Shown: piece by piece, positions 35,208 to 36,336 of the stretch
How the letters are laid out: the number at the start of each line of letters is the position of its first letter
Numbering within the stretch: the stretch's first letter is position 1
NCBI GenBank assembly: GCA_030679145.1
Contig: JAUXTU010000068.1
Coordinates: 1 to 36,336, forward strand
DNA from: Bacteroidota bacterium
GTDB taxonomy: Bacteria; Bacteroidota; Ignavibacteria; UBA10030; UBA8401
Direction: 5' to 3'
Length of the DNA: 36,336 nucleotides
Program-made: the position numbers and the translations under genes
Notes under the pieces: generated by a model
Databases searched by the model: none
The model's input: the letters and a program-made list of their open reading frames with translations, nothing else
Told to the model about the DNA's origin: nothing

Positions 35208-36131
35208 TTATTTAATTCCAATTTCTTCCAAAAACTTCCAGATCGCACTAAAATTTTCACTCATTTCTTTCTCATCAAAATCGCCATGTTTTTTTCCTTT
35301 CATTACAATCAGGTTATTCTTTACGCCATATTTGTCAAGCGATTCATGTAACAAGGTTGCATGAATAAACGGCACAGAATTATCTGCGTCACCATGGATT
35401 GTAAGAACAGGAACAGTAGAAGAATTCACATAGGTTAAAGGAGAACAGCTTTTGAAAATTTCTTCCTTTTTTGTTGTATCACCCACCAGTGTTTCCGTAA
35501 AACTTTTGGAATTCCAAAAATCCAATAATCGTTCAACATCACTTACTCCAAACCAGTTTATAACAGCTGCAGTTTTTAATTCTCTCGTAATTGGTTTATT
35601 GGGAATTGAAATTTCTCTATCGTTGGTCAAGAAACCTGTCATCAATGCCAGATGCCCTCCTGCCGATTCTCCCGAAACAACAATTTTTGTAGTATCGAAT
35701 TTATACTTGTCGGCATTTTCATATATCCAATTGAGTGCATACCTGCAGTCTGCAATGCATGCCGGAAATGGCGCTTGACCAAGCAAACGATAATCAATAT
35801 TGACAACTGCCCAGCCTTTATCGATATACGGCAAAAAATTCAAATTTCTTACGGATCGATTTAAACCGCCCCATCCACCGCCATGAATATACATCAGCAC
35901 CGGTTTACGGTCCGCAGAATATTCAACCCAGGGAGCGCCGCCCAAATTTTTGGCGGGAATATATGCGTCAAGTTTTAGATCAATACTATCTATAATAAGA
36001 TATGAAATGTTGGGTATTACAATTGACTTGCTATAGAGACTAGCTACTGCATCTATTTTGGATGGGGGTTGATGAGCACATGAAATAAGGAAAAACGAAA
36101 GAATAACTGGGAAAAAAATTGAATTTTTCAT
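35208..36131 (-). CDS. Esterase/lipase-type alpha/beta hydrolase lipoprotein
   Basis: This 307-residue protein has a lipoprotein signal with FFLISC (Cys18). The core resembles the HSL/BD-FAE esterases: HGGGW oxyanion motif (83-87), VNIDYRL, nucleophile elbow GESAGG (Ser156), HGDADNSVP (probable Asp250) and KKHGDF (His282). The likely reaction is hydrolysis of short acyl or acetyl esters, perhaps deacetylation of glycans, at the envelope. The start at 36131 gives a normal lipobox distance, whereas 36170 would add an unlikely extension. The gene is bracketed by repeat units at 35151-35206 and 36180 onward, pointing outward on both sides. Confidence 0.88.
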   Translation of the reverse strand: MKNSIFFPVILSFFLISCAHQPPSKIDAVASLYSKSIVIPNISYLIIDSIDLKLDAYIPAKNLGGAPWVEYSADRKPVLMYIHGGGWGGLNRSVRNLNFLPYIDKGWAVVNIDYRLLGQAPFPACIADCRYALNWIYENADKYKFDTTKIVVSGESAGGHLALMTGFLTNDREISIPNKPITRELKTAAVINWFGVSDVERLLDFWNSKSFTETLVGDTTKKEEIFKSCSPLTYVNSSTVPVLTIHGDADNSVPFIHATLLHESLDKYGVKNNLIVMKGKKHGDFDEKEMSENFSAIWKFLEEIGIK

Positions 36132-36179
36132 TGGTATAAGTAAGTTAAAAAATATTACCTGGTAAATCATTATGAACTA

Positions 36180-36217
36180 GAGACATCTGAAAAACCTCAC
36201 ATCAATGTCATTCTGGG
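36180..36217 (+). repeat. Third copy of the short interspersed unit
   Basis: GAGACATCTGAAAAA (36180-36194) followed by TGTCATTCTGGG (36206-36217) has the same order and spacing as the arms of the element at 35068-35206. It then diverges. Its orientation is opposite to the unit at the 3' end of the esterase gene, so the two flank that gene as inverted copies. The remaining bases to 36336 hold no supported gene; a GTG at 36307 opens a short frame that stops at the window edge. Confidence 0.6.
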
Positions 36218-36336
36218 CATAATAGTCAAAAAGTGTTGCTAAAATCACTGTAAGTTGTTCTTTGAAATAGCGTTATTGGTAGAAAACTCCAACAAGGTGT
36301 AGAATCGTGACGAAAAAAACATTGTGCTCGATGTAG

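Noticed and set aside
35005-35364. 119-codon plus-strand frame
   Set aside because: It runs through the interspersed repeat and antisense into the esterase gene; no motif and no ribosome-binding site.
36240-36336. Start of another gene at the right edge (GTG at 36307)
   Set aside because: The frame stops after nine codons at the window edge and nothing recognisable can be read from it.

Overview
The window reads as a chromosomal stretch of an AT-rich bacterium of the FCB group, most like Ignavibacteria or related Bacteroidota/Chlorobi lineages. The main evidence is that seven proteins end in a type IX secretion system (T9SS) type A sorting domain, opening with N-[YF]-PNPFN and closing near G-[LIV]-YFY/YFI and a basic C-terminus. 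Supporting evidence is the many carboxypeptidase-regulatory-like and Fn3 domains, PEGA-tailed Ser/Thr kinases and long PAS/GAF hybrid kinases. Almost every gene is on the minus strand. The exceptions are a truncated transposase at the left edge, a two-gene histidine kinase/LytTR pair, and a possible permease remnant.

Layout. 1-212: 3' end of an IS200/IS605-type transposase gene and its right-end hairpin, sitting in the last codons of a T9SS-cargo gene. 174-6429: three T9SS cargo proteins (a short one, a DUF3160 protein, and an 867-residue Fn3/carboxypeptidase-like protein) separated by strong palindromes. 6758-11553: a compact four-gene signalling operon, transcribed lipoprotein > GAF/sigma-54 activator > Ser/Thr kinase with two PEGA domains > TPR/membrane protein. 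11554-11874: a gene-poor gap with what looks like the 3' remnant of an ABC-2 permease. 11875-17606: a 1329-residue hybrid histidine kinase followed by a TIGR01777 epimerase and two small DUF proteins (DUF1801, DUF3052), all closely spaced. 17767-28756: an amino-sugar/polysaccharide locus with GH20 hexosaminidase, ROK sugar kinase, T9SS beta-propeller and T9SS CBM9 protein, then (after a clear terminator) a DUF5009/NagX-like membrane protein, a T9SS SGNH-esterase and an exported MetX-like hydrolase. 28897-29961: a T9SS-tagged glycerophosphodiesterase. 30163-31732: the plus-strand kinase/LytTR regulator pair, closed by a bidirectional terminator. 31815-36131: a propeller-like lipoprotein, a Tat-exported calcineurin-type phosphoesterase, and an esterase lipoprotein bracketed by copies of a short interspersed repeat.

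How it fits together. The coherent metabolic unit is the 17.8-28.8 kb locus. Surface-exported enzymes and binding proteins would trim acetylated amino-sugar polymers, GH20 would release N-acetylhexosamine, the NagX-like protein would handle the sugar or its acetyl group at the membrane, and the ROK kinase would phosphorylate it in the cytosol. The most unusual unit is the 6.7-11.6 kb signalling operon, which pairs a Ser/Thr kinase lacking glycines in its nucleotide loop with a sigma-54 activator and two envelope proteins. No tRNA, rRNA, CRISPR array or complete mobile element was seen. Start codons were adjusted where a Shine-Dalgarno sequence, signal peptide or gene spacing favoured a downstream ATG.
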